From assembly GCA_903868545.1 (NCBI GenBank), contig CAIPVR010000313.1:1-32564 (forward strand): a stretch of DNA of 32,564 nt. The letters are read 5' to 3'. The notes under the pieces are model-generated. The model searched no databases, was not told where the DNA came from, and saw only the letters and a list, made by a program, of their open reading frames with translations. Made by a program: the position numbers and the translations under genes. Source of the stretch: an uncultured Actinomycetes bacterium (GTDB taxonomy: Bacteria; Actinomycetota; Acidimicrobiia; Acidimicrobiales; Microtrichaceae). Positions 23,346-30,637 of this stretch are shown here, one piece after another; the stretch's first letter is position 1, and each line of letters begins with the position of its first letter.

Positions 23346-24030
23346 TTCGGGTGGGGGGGCGGGTGGCCACGAGGAGCAGGTGCGGGTGCACGTCCCGTCG
23401 GTCCACCGGCACCGAACGCACCCTGAGGCCTGCGTCCAACAGCGTCCCGACCATGACCTCGGGAGAGACCAGCTCCACCCGCTCACCCTCCGTGTAGCGC
23501 AGCACCCGGGTGGCCCCCACCTCCTGGATCTCGGTGAGGCGACGTTTCCACCGGGGCTCGAGGCCCATCTCCTTCACGAGCACCGTGCCGCCGGGTCGCA
23601 CGGCACCGGTCATCGCCCGGAGCAGGTCGACCGCGGCGGTCTCGCCCAACAGGTAGAGCACGTCCACGCAGAGCACGGTGTCCACGCCCCGGTCCGGGAG
23701 CAGTCCGAGCGGCAGTGAACCGTCGGCGGAGTGCACCAGTTCCACGCGGTCGGCCACCCCGAGCCGTCGGGCTGCGGCCCGGCCGAGCTCGAGCTTGTCG
23801 ACGTCGATGTCGACGCCGACGACCCGACGGTCGGTGTCCTCCATCGCGGCGAGCACGGAGAACAGGCCGTGGCCGCAGCCGACGTCGAGCACGGTGCCGC
23901 CGGCGGGGATCCGCTCGAGCACCTCCCGGACCGGGCAGGTGGCGGTTCGCAGGAACACGTGCAGCTGGTTCGGCCGGGAGTCGCCGAACGCGGCGACCGC
24001 CCGCCGCTGCAGGGCGTCGGGGATCGGCAT
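23335..24030 (-). CDS. Class I SAM-dependent methyltransferase
   Basis: Rossmann-fold methyltransferase of 231 residues; substrate unknown. Motif I LDVGCGHG is at 48-55, the acidic ribose-binding residue is Asp74 in VVGVDID, and motif IV-like VDTVLCVDVLYLL and post-motif RPGGTVLVKEMG follow. The N-terminal TATCPVREVLERIPAGG and the WKRRLTEIQEV segment differ from common housekeeping methyltransferases. The ATG overlaps the upstream deacetylase stop (TGATG), so it is the last gene of the glycolipid-type operon, and it may modify the same sugar or lipid. The final GE-stop is encoded by the gene-end repeat. Confidence 0.82.
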   Translation of the reverse strand: MPIPDALQRRAVAAFGDSRPNQLHVFLRTATCPVREVLERIPAGGTVLDVGCGHGLFSVLAAMEDTDRRVVGVDIDVDKLELGRAAARRLGVADRVELVHSADGSLPLGLLPDRGVDTVLCVDVLYLLGETAAVDLLRAMTGAVRPGGTVLVKEMGLEPRWKRRLTEIQEVGATRVLRYTEGERVELVSPEVMVGTLLDAGLRVRSVPVDRRDVHPHLLLVATRPPTRTGE

Positions 24031-24932
24031 CAGTCGGTCCCGTCGCTCGCGCCGCCGCTGCTGCCGCTGTTCTCGGCGGTTGGGGTATCGGAGAGGTTCC
24101 CGAGGACCCCTATTCCCCGGAAGGAGGTGAGGGTGAAGCCGGCGCGGGCGACGGCGTCACGCGCTGCGGGGGAGCAGAGCGCCTCGAGCTCGTCGGGCCA
24201 CCAGTAGCCCCACTCGTAGCGGACCCGGTCGGGGTCGTGGAACTCGCCGGGATGGCACGCGAGCTCGGCGGTGGCGGCACCGGTGCGCCCGAGCCACGCC
24301 ACCGCGTCCACCAGCCGCGCCTCGGTCAGGTGGCCCGCCTCGTCGAGTCCGGTCGACGCCGCGGGCACGGCCACGCCCGCGGCGCGGGCCCGCCGTGCCA
24401 GGCGCGCCGAGAGGGCGCGCACCCCGCCCGAGGTGGCGTTCCACGACGAGGTGCGGGTGAGGCGCATCGCCCGCACCCCCCGCGCCGTGGCGAGCTCGAG
24501 CACCACCCCGGCCACCGACGGCCACAGATGCAGGTTCTGGTGCGCGTCCACGTGGGTGACCTGCACGCCCGCCGACTCCAGCACGTCGAACTGGGCGGTG
24601 AACTCCCGGCGCAGGTCGTCGGGATCCACCCGGCCGCGCACGGCGCGGGCCACGAACTGCTTCCAGGTGAGGGGGAACCGGCCGCGGTCGTCGACGAGCG
24701 TCGGCACCTCGGCGGCCGACAGCACCGGGGGGTCCTCGCCCACGGCGGCGAGGTGGGCGCCGGTCGGCAGGCCGCTGTCGGTCAGCGCGCCGGCGTGCGC
24801 CGCGAAGGCAGGGCCCACCGCGAGCGCCGTGGTGCTGGAGACGATGCCGTCGCGGTGGGCCCGGAGGATCGCCCGGCACACCCCGGGGGTGAGGCCGAAG
24901 TCGTCGGCGTTGACGACGAGCAGCCGGCTCAC
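24030..24932 (-). CDS. YdjC/ChbG-family (HpnK-like) carbohydrate deacetylase
   Basis: Metal-dependent deacetylase of N-acetylated sugars; 300 residues. The N-terminal LLVVNADDFGLTPGV gives the metal-binding Asp10/Asp11; GAHLAAVGE gives His60; THVDAHQNLHLWP gives His127, His131 and His135; ELACHPGEF is the C-terminal family motif. GTG 24932 overlaps the stop of the GT2 gene (GTGA). Residues 273-300 (GIGVLGNLSD...) are encoded by, or lie beyond, a copy of the AATAGGGGTCC repeat; related proteins normally end soon after a SFRDL-type motif, so this tail looks acquired. Placed between a GT2 and a methyltransferase, it probably acts on a lipid-linked sugar; a free chitobiose role is less likely. 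Confidence 0.87.
   Translation of the reverse strand: MSRLLVVNADDFGLTPGVCRAILRAHRDGIVSSTTALAVGPAFAAHAGALTDSGLPTGAHLAAVGEDPPVLSAAEVPTLVDDRGRFPLTWKQFVARAVRGRVDPDDLRREFTAQFDVLESAGVQVTHVDAHQNLHLWPSVAGVVLELATARGVRAMRLTRTSSWNATSGGVRALSARLARRARAAGVAVPAASTGLDEAGHLTEARLVDAVAWLGRTGAATAELACHPGEFHDPDRVRYEWGYWWPDELEALCSPAARDAVARAGFTLTSFRGIGVLGNLSDTPTAENSGSSGGASDGTD
24102..24120 (-). repeat. Copy of gene-end repeat inside deacetylase 3' end
   Basis: GAGGACCCCTATTCCCCGG on the plus strand matches 19 bp of the reverse copy at 23327-23345. Read on the minus strand it encodes RGIGVL at the end of the YdjC-family domain and leads into the extra tail. Confidence 0.85.
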
Positions 24933-25738
24933 GACCGGCCGCTGCCGCGGTCGAGCTCCGGGCCGAGCGCCTTCATCTCGCGCAGCAGCGTGCGGATCAC
25001 CTCCACCGACGACAGGGTCGACACGCCCCGTGTGCGGGGGAAGTAGTCGACGCCGAACTGGATGACCCGGAACCCGGCCCGCTCGGCGCGGATGAGCAGC
25101 TCGGCGTCGATGAAGCTGCCCTCGCTCGACAGCTGCACGGCGTCCACGACTTCGCGTCGCATGAGCTTGGCGGCGAAGTTCACGTCGCGCACCTTCAGGC
25201 CGAAGCGCACGCGCACCATCGTGTTGTACACGTAGGAGTACACGAGCCGCCGCAGCCCCTCGCCGGTGCGGCTGAACCGGAACGCGGTGACGATGTCGGC
25301 GTCGTAGGTGCGCATGAGGCGGAACGCCTTGCGCAGGTCCCACAGGTCGAAGGGCAGGTCGGCGTCGGTGTAGAGCACCCAGCGTCCGCGGGCCGCGGCG
25401 AGCCCGGTGCGCAGGCTGCCGCCGAGCTTCCGGTTCACCTCGTGGTGCAGCACCCGGAACCGGGGGTCCGACGCCTCGAGCTCGTCGCAGATGCGGCCGG
25501 TGTCGTCGGTGGAGGCGTCGTCGACCACGACGATCTCGAACTCGTCGATCTCGCCGAGTCCGGCGAGGTCGCGCCCGGCCTCGTGCGCGGCCTCCACCAT
25601 GCGTTCGATCGACCGCTCCTCGTTGTACGCGGGGATCACGAGGCTCAGGCCGCGCCGCTCGAGCAGGTCGACGTCGAGCGGGCCGGTGGGGCCCTCCTCG
25701 TCGTGGGGCCGGTCGCCCACGGGGGGTCGTTCGCTCAC
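24929..25738 (-). CDS. GT2 glycosyltransferase, polyprenyl-phosphate sugar synthase type
   Basis: Inverting GT-A transferase of 269 residues that probably moves a sugar from a nucleotide donor onto polyprenyl phosphate. It has LSLVIPAYNEERSI (31-44), IVVVDDASTDDT (69-80), NRKLGGSLRTGLAAARG, the metal-binding DAD motif (Asp125, Asp127) and a C-terminal RVIQFGVDYFPRTRGVSTLS segment as in DPM1- and ArnC-like enzymes. No C-terminal membrane helices are present. GTG overlaps the GT-C stop (GTGA), and its own stop overlaps the deacetylase start. Sugar identity is not readable; the adjacent deacetylase suggests an N-acetyl-hexosamine. Confidence 0.87.
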   Translation of the reverse strand: MSERPPVGDRPHDEEGPTGPLDVDLLERRGLSLVIPAYNEERSIERMVEAAHEAGRDLAGLGEIDEFEIVVVDDASTDDTGRICDELEASDPRFRVLHHEVNRKLGGSLRTGLAAARGRWVLYTDADLPFDLWDLRKAFRLMRTYDADIVTAFRFSRTGEGLRRLVYSYVYNTMVRVRFGLKVRDVNFAAKLMRREVVDAVQLSSEGSFIDAELLIRAERAGFRVIQFGVDYFPRTRGVSTLSSVEVIRTLLREMKALGPELDRGSGRS

Positions 25739-27024
25739 GTGAGGTACACCCCGTGGGAGTAGAAGGCCATCATCGCCACCGCCGCCAACGCTGACACGGC
25801 GAGCCAGCCGCGGGCCAGACCGGGGCGTGCCGCCAGCCGGATGCCGAGGAGGGCGAACACCGGGAACACCGAGAGCATGTAGCGGCCCCCACCCTGGAAG
25901 TCGGCGGTGAACACGAACGGCACGGCCGCGGTGAGGCCCACGAACGTGGCGTAGCCCCATCCGAATCGGCGGCCCACGAACGGCGTGCTGAGCAGCACGG
26001 CGAGCAGGATCAGTCCCTGCGCGGTGCGGGTGCCGAGGATGAGGCCGGTCTGCGGCCGGCGGAGCATCAGGCCGTAGTCGGAGTCGGTGAGGTACTGCAG
26101 GTAGTAGTGCTTGAACCAGGTGCGCGGCCCGGACGGCTGGCCCCATGCCTCCTGCACGGTGGAGAAGAGCTTGGGGTCGCCCCAACGGGACCACAGGTAG
26201 AAGGAGTAGGCGGCCACCCCGAGCAGGGCGATCCCCGCCGGCACCACCTGCCAGGCCCGGAGCCGGTCGAGCCGGACGCGCACCGGCACCTTGAACCGTG
26301 CCAACAGGCCGGTGCCCGACGGCGGGCGCAGCGTGCCGCCGCGCTCGAGGGCGAGCACGAGCAGCCCCAGCGCGACGACGAAGCCGGTGGGCCGTCCCGC
26401 GGTCGCCGCGATCGCCAGCACGCCGGCCCACCACCACCGGCCCCGTTCGGCGAGGAGGAACACCCCGACGGTCACGAGCAGGAACAGCGCGTCGCCGTAG
26501 ACCACCCCGTAGAGGAAGATCCCGTAGGGGTACAGGAGCTGGGCGAGGAGGGCCGTCCGTCGTTGCCGGAGGTCCAGGCCCACCCGACCCAACCACGACC
26601 ACAACGCGACGGTGGCCCCCGCCCCGGCCGCGGTGGTGAGGAGGATGCCGGCGAGCGCGTGGTCGCGCACCACCGTGGTGACGGCACGGATGCCGAGCGG
26701 GTACGCGGGGAAGAACGCCACGTTCGACTGGGCGCCCGGCGTGTAGGAGTAGCCGTCCCGGGCGATGCCCACGTACCACCCGCCGTCGAAGCGCACGAGG
26801 CCGTCGAGGAACGAGCTGCCCGCGAAGTCGGGGAGCGGGCCGCCGGTGGGCTTCACCCCCCAGTAGGTGAACGACACCCACTGGACGATCCACATGACGG
26901 CGCAGATGACACCGAACGCGGCGAGCGCCGCCGGCCAGCTCGACGTCCACGGGGCGCCGGTGCCGGACCCGTCCGAGGGGTCCCCGGCGCCGGGCGGGTG
27001 TTCAGCGGGAGCGACGGCCGACAT
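25735..27024 (-). CDS. PIG-V-like GT-C membrane glycosyltransferase
   Basis: Multi-pass transferase of 429 residues expected to use a polyprenyl-phosphate sugar donor outside the membrane. About nine or ten hydrophobic helices are visible. The first outside loop has FDGGWYVGIARDGYSYTPG followed by NVAFFPAYPLGIRAV, close to the PIG-V/COG5542 signature, with an acidic residue in the FDGG stretch as the likely catalytic site. It starts 18 nt after the lipoprotein gene and overlaps the GT2 gene downstream. Family assignment is good; mannose specificity, usual for PIG-V, is only inferred, and an aminosugar is possible given the neighbours. Confidence 0.82.
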   Translation of the reverse strand: MSAVAPAEHPPGAGDPSDGSGTGAPWTSSWPAALAAFGVICAVMWIVQWVSFTYWGVKPTGGPLPDFAGSSFLDGLVRFDGGWYVGIARDGYSYTPGAQSNVAFFPAYPLGIRAVTTVVRDHALAGILLTTAAGAGATVALWSWLGRVGLDLRQRRTALLAQLLYPYGIFLYGVVYGDALFLLVTVGVFLLAERGRWWWAGVLAIAATAGRPTGFVVALGLLVLALERGGTLRPPSGTGLLARFKVPVRVRLDRLRAWQVVPAGIALLGVAAYSFYLWSRWGDPKLFSTVQEAWGQPSGPRTWFKHYYLQYLTDSDYGLMLRRPQTGLILGTRTAQGLILLAVLLSTPFVGRRFGWGYATFVGLTAAVPFVFTADFQGGGRYMLSVFPVFALLGIRLAARPGLARGWLAVSALAAVAMMAFYSHGVYLT

Positions 27025-27042
27025 GCGGCCGCGAGTCTTGCA

Positions 27043-28689
27043 TCAGCCGCCCGTGCCGCCGGTGCCGCCCGAGTTCCGGGCCAGCAGTTCGCGCGAGGCC
27101 ATCGCGGATCCGGTGGCCCCGCCGAGTTCCGGCCACGTGGCCCCGACGACCTGACGGTTCCGGTAGACCACCTCCTCGTCGTCCGGACCGCTCACCCGGA
27201 CCGACACCACGTTCACCGTCTGGCCGACCTCGTCGACCTTGGTGACCCAGAGGCGGCCGCCGCGGATGAGGTTGATGCCGGTGGCCCTCGCGCTCAGTCG
27301 GGTGGTGGGCCCGTCGTCGTGGGGTCCGAGGACCATGATCTTCTGGCGCTCGGAGTCCGGTTCGAGTCCCACGAGCAGCGCGGTGCCGTCGGCGTCCATC
27401 GCCTGGAGCTGCAGCTGGTCGAAGCCGGTCACCGGCACGTCGCTGCCGTCGCCCTTGAACTCCACCCGGGCGAGGGCGGCCTTGCGGCCGACGGTCACGA
27501 CCATGAGTGCGGCGCGGTCCGTCACGACCATGTTGTCGATCGAGGTGGTGGCCGCGTCGGCCGGGTCCTCGATCGGCAGCGACGTCACCTTCGCGGGCTC
27601 GCCACCGTCCTCGGACCGGTAGAACTCGACGGCCGTGTCGGTGGCGCGGGCGAGGACCACCTCGCCGGGGACCGCGGCGCCGGCCCACACGCGGCCCTTC
27701 AGCAGTTCCTCCGGTTCGCCGCCGGGTTCCCAGCTGCGCACGGCGTCGCCGGTGCCCTCCGCCCCCTCGAGGCGGAGGTAGACGACGTGGTCGGTCACCG
27801 CGACGGGGAGCAGCCCGGGGGCCTCGTCGATCACCGACAGCTCGCCGGCGGTGGAGATCCAGAGGAGTTGCGTCCCCTCACCCGTGCGGGCGAGGGCGAC
27901 GAACCCGGTCGCCCCGTTCGTGGCGGGCACCACGTCGAGGGCGTCGTAGGTGTCGCTCCTCCACAACCGCTCGCCGGTGCCGGCGTCGAGGAGCACCAGC
28001 GACGAGGTCGCACCGTCCTGGTCCACCACGAGCACCCGCTGGTCGCGTCCGAGCACGGAGGCGGTGAGCACGGACAGACCGCGCACCGTGCGTGTGGAGT
28101 CGTCCGGGAGGTTGCGGATCGTGAGGTTGCCGGGTTCCTCCGGCCACGACACCACCCACCGTTCGTCCTCGCTGATCTGGCAGCGGCCGCTGCCGATGCG
28201 CTCGGCCGGCGCGCCGTCGGTCGACAGGCGGCAGTCGTCCGCGGTGATCACCGCCACGCCGCGTTGGAGCACCAGCGCGCTGAGGCGCTCCTGTGAACCG
28301 ACCTCGTCGATCACCGAGGGGGTACCACCCGGAGCGCCGAGCGTCAGGCGGCTGCCGTCGGCGGTCTGGTAGGCGAGCAGGTCCTTGCCCTTCCAGTCCC
28401 GACCCAGCTGGTTGTACCAGGCCCGCCCGTCGGCCAGGAGGCTGGAGATGCCGAGCGGTTGCTCCGCTCGTTCGGCCACGAGGTTCGACTCCGCGGTCGC
28501 GGCGCCGGGCGCCACCGACCACACGCGCGTGGGCGGGTCGGCCTGGCCGGCCTGCAGGTCGGGGGCGGATCCCACGAGGAGTCGACCGGAGTCGGGGCCC
28601 GCGCACGAGGTGAGGAGAGCGGTTGCTGCCGTCAGTGCGACGGCCAGGAGCGCGAGGGTGCGCCGGGGGCGGGGAGGGACGACTGGCAT
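27043..28689 (-). CDS. Predicted lipoprotein with beta-propeller-like repeats
   Basis: Secreted lipoprotein of 548 residues of unknown role. A signal peptide (10-28) ends in the lipobox LTSC with Cys29. The mature part is full of repeating beta-strand blades (such as [52 protein letters not shown]) that resemble PQQ/WD-type propellers, and ends in a Gly/Thr-rich tail. The start ATG 28689 follows a TAGCGT box by 7 nt; a frame from 28728 would add a non-signal extension across that box. It heads the operon, so it may help a surface glycan or lipid step, but sequence gives no direct proof. Confidence 0.8.
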   Translation of the reverse strand: MPVVPPRPRRTLALLAVALTAATALLTSCAGPDSGRLLVGSAPDLQAGQADPPTRVWSVAPGAATAESNLVAERAEQPLGISSLLADGRAWYNQLGRDWKGKDLLAYQTADGSRLTLGAPGGTPSVIDEVGSQERLSALVLQRGVAVITADDCRLSTDGAPAERIGSGRCQISEDERWVVSWPEEPGNLTIRNLPDDSTRTVRGLSVLTASVLGRDQRVLVVDQDGATSSLVLLDAGTGERLWRSDTYDALDVVPATNGATGFVALARTGEGTQLLWISTAGELSVIDEAPGLLPVAVTDHVVYLRLEGAEGTGDAVRSWEPGGEPEELLKGRVWAGAAVPGEVVLARATDTAVEFYRSEDGGEPAKVTSLPIEDPADAATTSIDNMVVTDRAALMVVTVGRKAALARVEFKGDGSDVPVTGFDQLQLQAMDADGTALLVGLEPDSERQKIMVLGPHDDGPTTRLSARATGINLIRGGRLWVTKVDEVGQTVNVVSVRVSGPDDEEVVYRNRQVVGATWPELGGATGSAMASRELLARNSGGTGGTGG

Positions 28690-28696
28690 GGCGGGG

Positions 28697-28702
28697 ACGC
28701 TA
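28697..28702 (-). promoter_or_regulatory. -10 box for leaderless lipoprotein operon
   Basis: TAGCGT on the minus strand ends 7 nt before ATG 28689. It shares a 44-nt divergent region with the folD promoter, so the two may compete for polymerase. Confidence 0.45.
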
Positions 28703-28719
28703 CCCGTCCCGGCCCCACG

Positions 28720-28725
28720 TAGGAT
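28720..28725 (+). promoter_or_regulatory. -10 box for folD
   Basis: TAGGAT ends 8 nt before ATG 28734, with no Shine-Dalgarno sequence in between, matching the leaderless pattern. Confidence 0.5.
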
Positions 28726-28733
28726 CACCGCCG

Positions 28734-29588
28734 ATGACCGCCCGAACGCTCGACGGCGAGGCCCTGGCCGCCACCGTCAAGGACGACCTCCGCTCGCGCG
28801 TGGCAGCGCTCGCCGAGCGCGGCATCACCCCCGGGCTCGGCACCGTGCTGGTGGGCGACGACGGCCCGTCGGCCAACTACGTGTCGATGAAGCACCGGGA
28901 CTGCGCGGAACTCGGCATCGCGTCGGTCGACCGACGCCTCCCCGCCACGGCCACCCAGGCGGAGGTGGCCTCGGTGGTCGCCGAACTGAACGCGGATCCC
29001 GCGGTGGACGCGTTCATCCTCCAGTACCCGTTCCCTGCCGGCCTCGACTACACCGCCGCCATCCTCGCGGTCGACCCGGCGAAGGATGCCGACGGCCTTC
29101 ACCCCGTGAACCTCGGCCTCCTCGTGATGGGGGAGGACGCCCCGCTCGCCTGCACGCCGTTCGGCATCCTGTCCCTGCTCGAGGCGAACCACGTGCCGCT
29201 CGCCGGCCGTCACGTGGTGATCGTGGGCCGGGGTCTCACCATCGGGCGTCCGCTCGCCAACCTCCTCACGCTCAAGTACCGAGCGAACGCCGCGGTCACC
29301 GTGGTGCACACCGGCGTCGATGACATCGGCGCCTACACCCGAACGGCCGACGTGGTGGTGGCCGCCGCCGGCTCGCCGGGCCTCATCACCGCGGACATGG
29401 TGCGTCCCGGTGCGGCGGTCGTCGCCGCCGGGGTGAGCTTCCGCGACGGCCGCCTCCTCTCCGACGTGGACGACGGTGTGGCCGAGGTGGCCGCGTGGCT
29501 GTCGCCGCGCGTCGGCGGGGTGGGCCCGATGACGCGGGCGATGCTGCTGGCCAACACCGTCGCCGCCGCGGAGCGCTCCGCCGGCTGA
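28734..29588 (+). CDS. folD: Methylenetetrahydrofolate dehydrogenase / cyclohydrolase
   Basis: Interconverts methylene-, methenyl- and formyl-tetrahydrofolate, supplying formyl groups to PurN and PurH. The 284-residue protein has the catalytic Lys motif [10 protein letters not shown], the folate-binding [10 protein letters not shown], the NADP-binding GRGLTIGRP and the C-terminal [16 protein letters not shown]. The GRGLTIGRP form (instead of GRSxxVGRP) is the version I recall from actinobacteria such as Mycobacterium. ATG 28734 is chosen over an upstream frame that would include the promoter. metF follows after 24 nt, so the two are probably one operon. Confidence 0.96.
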   Translation: MTARTLDGEALAATVKDDLRSRVAALAERGITPGLGTVLVGDDGPSANYVSMKHRDCAELGIASVDRRLPATATQAEVASVVAELNADPAVDAFILQYPFPAGLDYTAAILAVDPAKDADGLHPVNLGLLVMGEDAPLACTPFGILSLLEANHVPLAGRHVVIVGRGLTIGRPLANLLTLKYRANAAVTVVHTGVDDIGAYTRTADVVVAAAGSPGLITADMVRPGAAVVAAGVSFRDGRLLSDVDDGVAEVAAWLSPRVGGVGPMTRAMLLANTVAAAERSAG

Positions 29589-29612
29589 GCCCGCGCCACC
29601 CCCGGTAGGACC

Positions 29613-30470
29613 ATGACCCGCATCGCCGACCTGCTCGCCACCCGCCGCACCGTGAGCGTGGAGTTCTTCCCCCCCAAGACGGAGGAGGGCGCCGCGCAGC
29701 TCCGGCGCACGGTGGAGGAGCTCGAGCCCGCGTCGCTCGACTTCGTGTCGGTGACCTACGGCGCAGGCGGCTCCACCCGCGACCGCACCCGCGACCTGGT
29801 GGTGGAGCTGCAGGCCGCCGAGCCGTACCCGGCGATGGCCCACCTCACGTGCATGGGTGGCACGCGGGCCGAGCTCGAGGCGCTGCTCGCGGACTACGAC
29901 GACCACGGTGTGCACAACGTGCTCGCGCTCGCGGGGGACCCGCCGGCCGACGGCTCGCCCCCCGGCGGCGACTTCCGGTACGCGTCGGAACTGGTGGAGC
30001 TCGTGCGGGCGCGGGGGGATCATTTCTCGGTGGGCGTGGCCGCGCACCCGGAGCTGCACCCTCGCAGCACCTCCCGGGCGGAGGACCGCCGCCACCTGGC
30101 CGAGAAGCTCCGGCTCGCGGATTTCGGCGTGACCCAGTTCTTCTTCGACGCCGATGACTACTTCCGTATGGTCGACGAACTCGCGGCGCTCGGCTGCACC
30201 ACGCCGGTGCTGCCCGGGGTGATGCCGCTGACCAACCCGGCCGGCGTGGCCCGCATGGCCGACATGGCCGGCGCCACGTTCCCGTCCGCGCTGGCCGAGC
30301 GGGTGGAGGCCGCGGCCGAGGGCGAGGAACGCACCGCCGTGGTGGTGGAGGCGGCGGCGGAGCTGGCGGCCCGGCTGCTCGACGGTGGTGCGCCGGGGCT
30401 GCACCTCTACTGCCTCAACCGCTCGGCGGTGGTGCTGGCGCTGCTCGACGCCCTCGGCGAACGCCCCTGA
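29613..30470 (+). CDS. metF: Methylenetetrahydrofolate reductase
   Basis: Reduces 5,10-methylene-THF to 5-methyl-THF for methionine synthesis; FAD enzyme of 285 residues. It has VSVEFFPPKTEEG with the catalytic glutamate, DFVSVTYGAGGSTRDRT, the FAD region AHLTCMGGTR and NVLALAGDPP, GVTQFFFDADDYFRMV, PVLPGVMPLTN and the C-terminal GLHLYCLNRS. A GGA triplet lies just upstream of the ATG, so translation may rely on a weak ribosome site after folD. Substrate comes directly from FolD. Confidence 0.95.
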   Translation: MTRIADLLATRRTVSVEFFPPKTEEGAAQLRRTVEELEPASLDFVSVTYGAGGSTRDRTRDLVVELQAAEPYPAMAHLTCMGGTRAELEALLADYDDHGVHNVLALAGDPPADGSPPGGDFRYASELVELVRARGDHFSVGVAAHPELHPRSTSRAEDRRHLAEKLRLADFGVTQFFFDADDYFRMVDELAALGCTTPVLPGVMPLTNPAGVARMADMAGATFPSALAERVEAAAEGEERTAVVVEAAAELAARLLDGGAPGLHLYCLNRSAVVLALLDALGERP

Positions 30471-30493
30471 GGGCCCCATACCGCGTCGCGCCC

Positions 30494-30581
30494 GGCCGTA
30501 CGGCCCCGGTGCATGGGGAATCTGCCCGTTTCCTCAGGAACGGTGCGCACTCACAGTGGTGATCGCTTCCCCGTTCCGGGG
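30494..30581 (+). terminator. Three small hairpins after metF
   Basis: GGCCGTACGGCC (30494-30505) is a perfect palindrome without loop. CCGTTTCCT-C-AGGAACGG (about 30526-30543) pairs with one bulged T, and CCCCG-TTC-CGGGG (30569-30581) is a short stem. Any of these may stop metF transcription, or the last two may sit in a leader of the next gene. No T-tract. Confidence 0.45.
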
Positions 30582-30590
30582 GGCCTGAAC

Positions 30591-30596
30591 TAGCTT
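30591..30596 (+). promoter_or_regulatory. Possible -10 box for second pilB
   Basis: TAGCTT in a short AT-rich patch would place a transcript start about 35 nt before GTG 30638. No clear -35 precedes it. Confidence 0.35.
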
Positions 30597-30637
30597 CATA
30601 GGGCCTGCAGTGGCACGCCGGAGGGGGCGGGATCTAC

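Noticed and set aside
26107-28296. 729-codon plus-strand open frame
   Set aside because: It lies opposite the GT-C and lipoprotein genes; its Arg/His/Pro/Gly-rich product has no domain.
30471-30637. c-di-GMP riboswitch upstream of the second pilB
   Set aside because: I looked for the GEMM core pattern because of the MshEN domain, but the gap shows only small hairpins and none of the conserved riboswitch segments.
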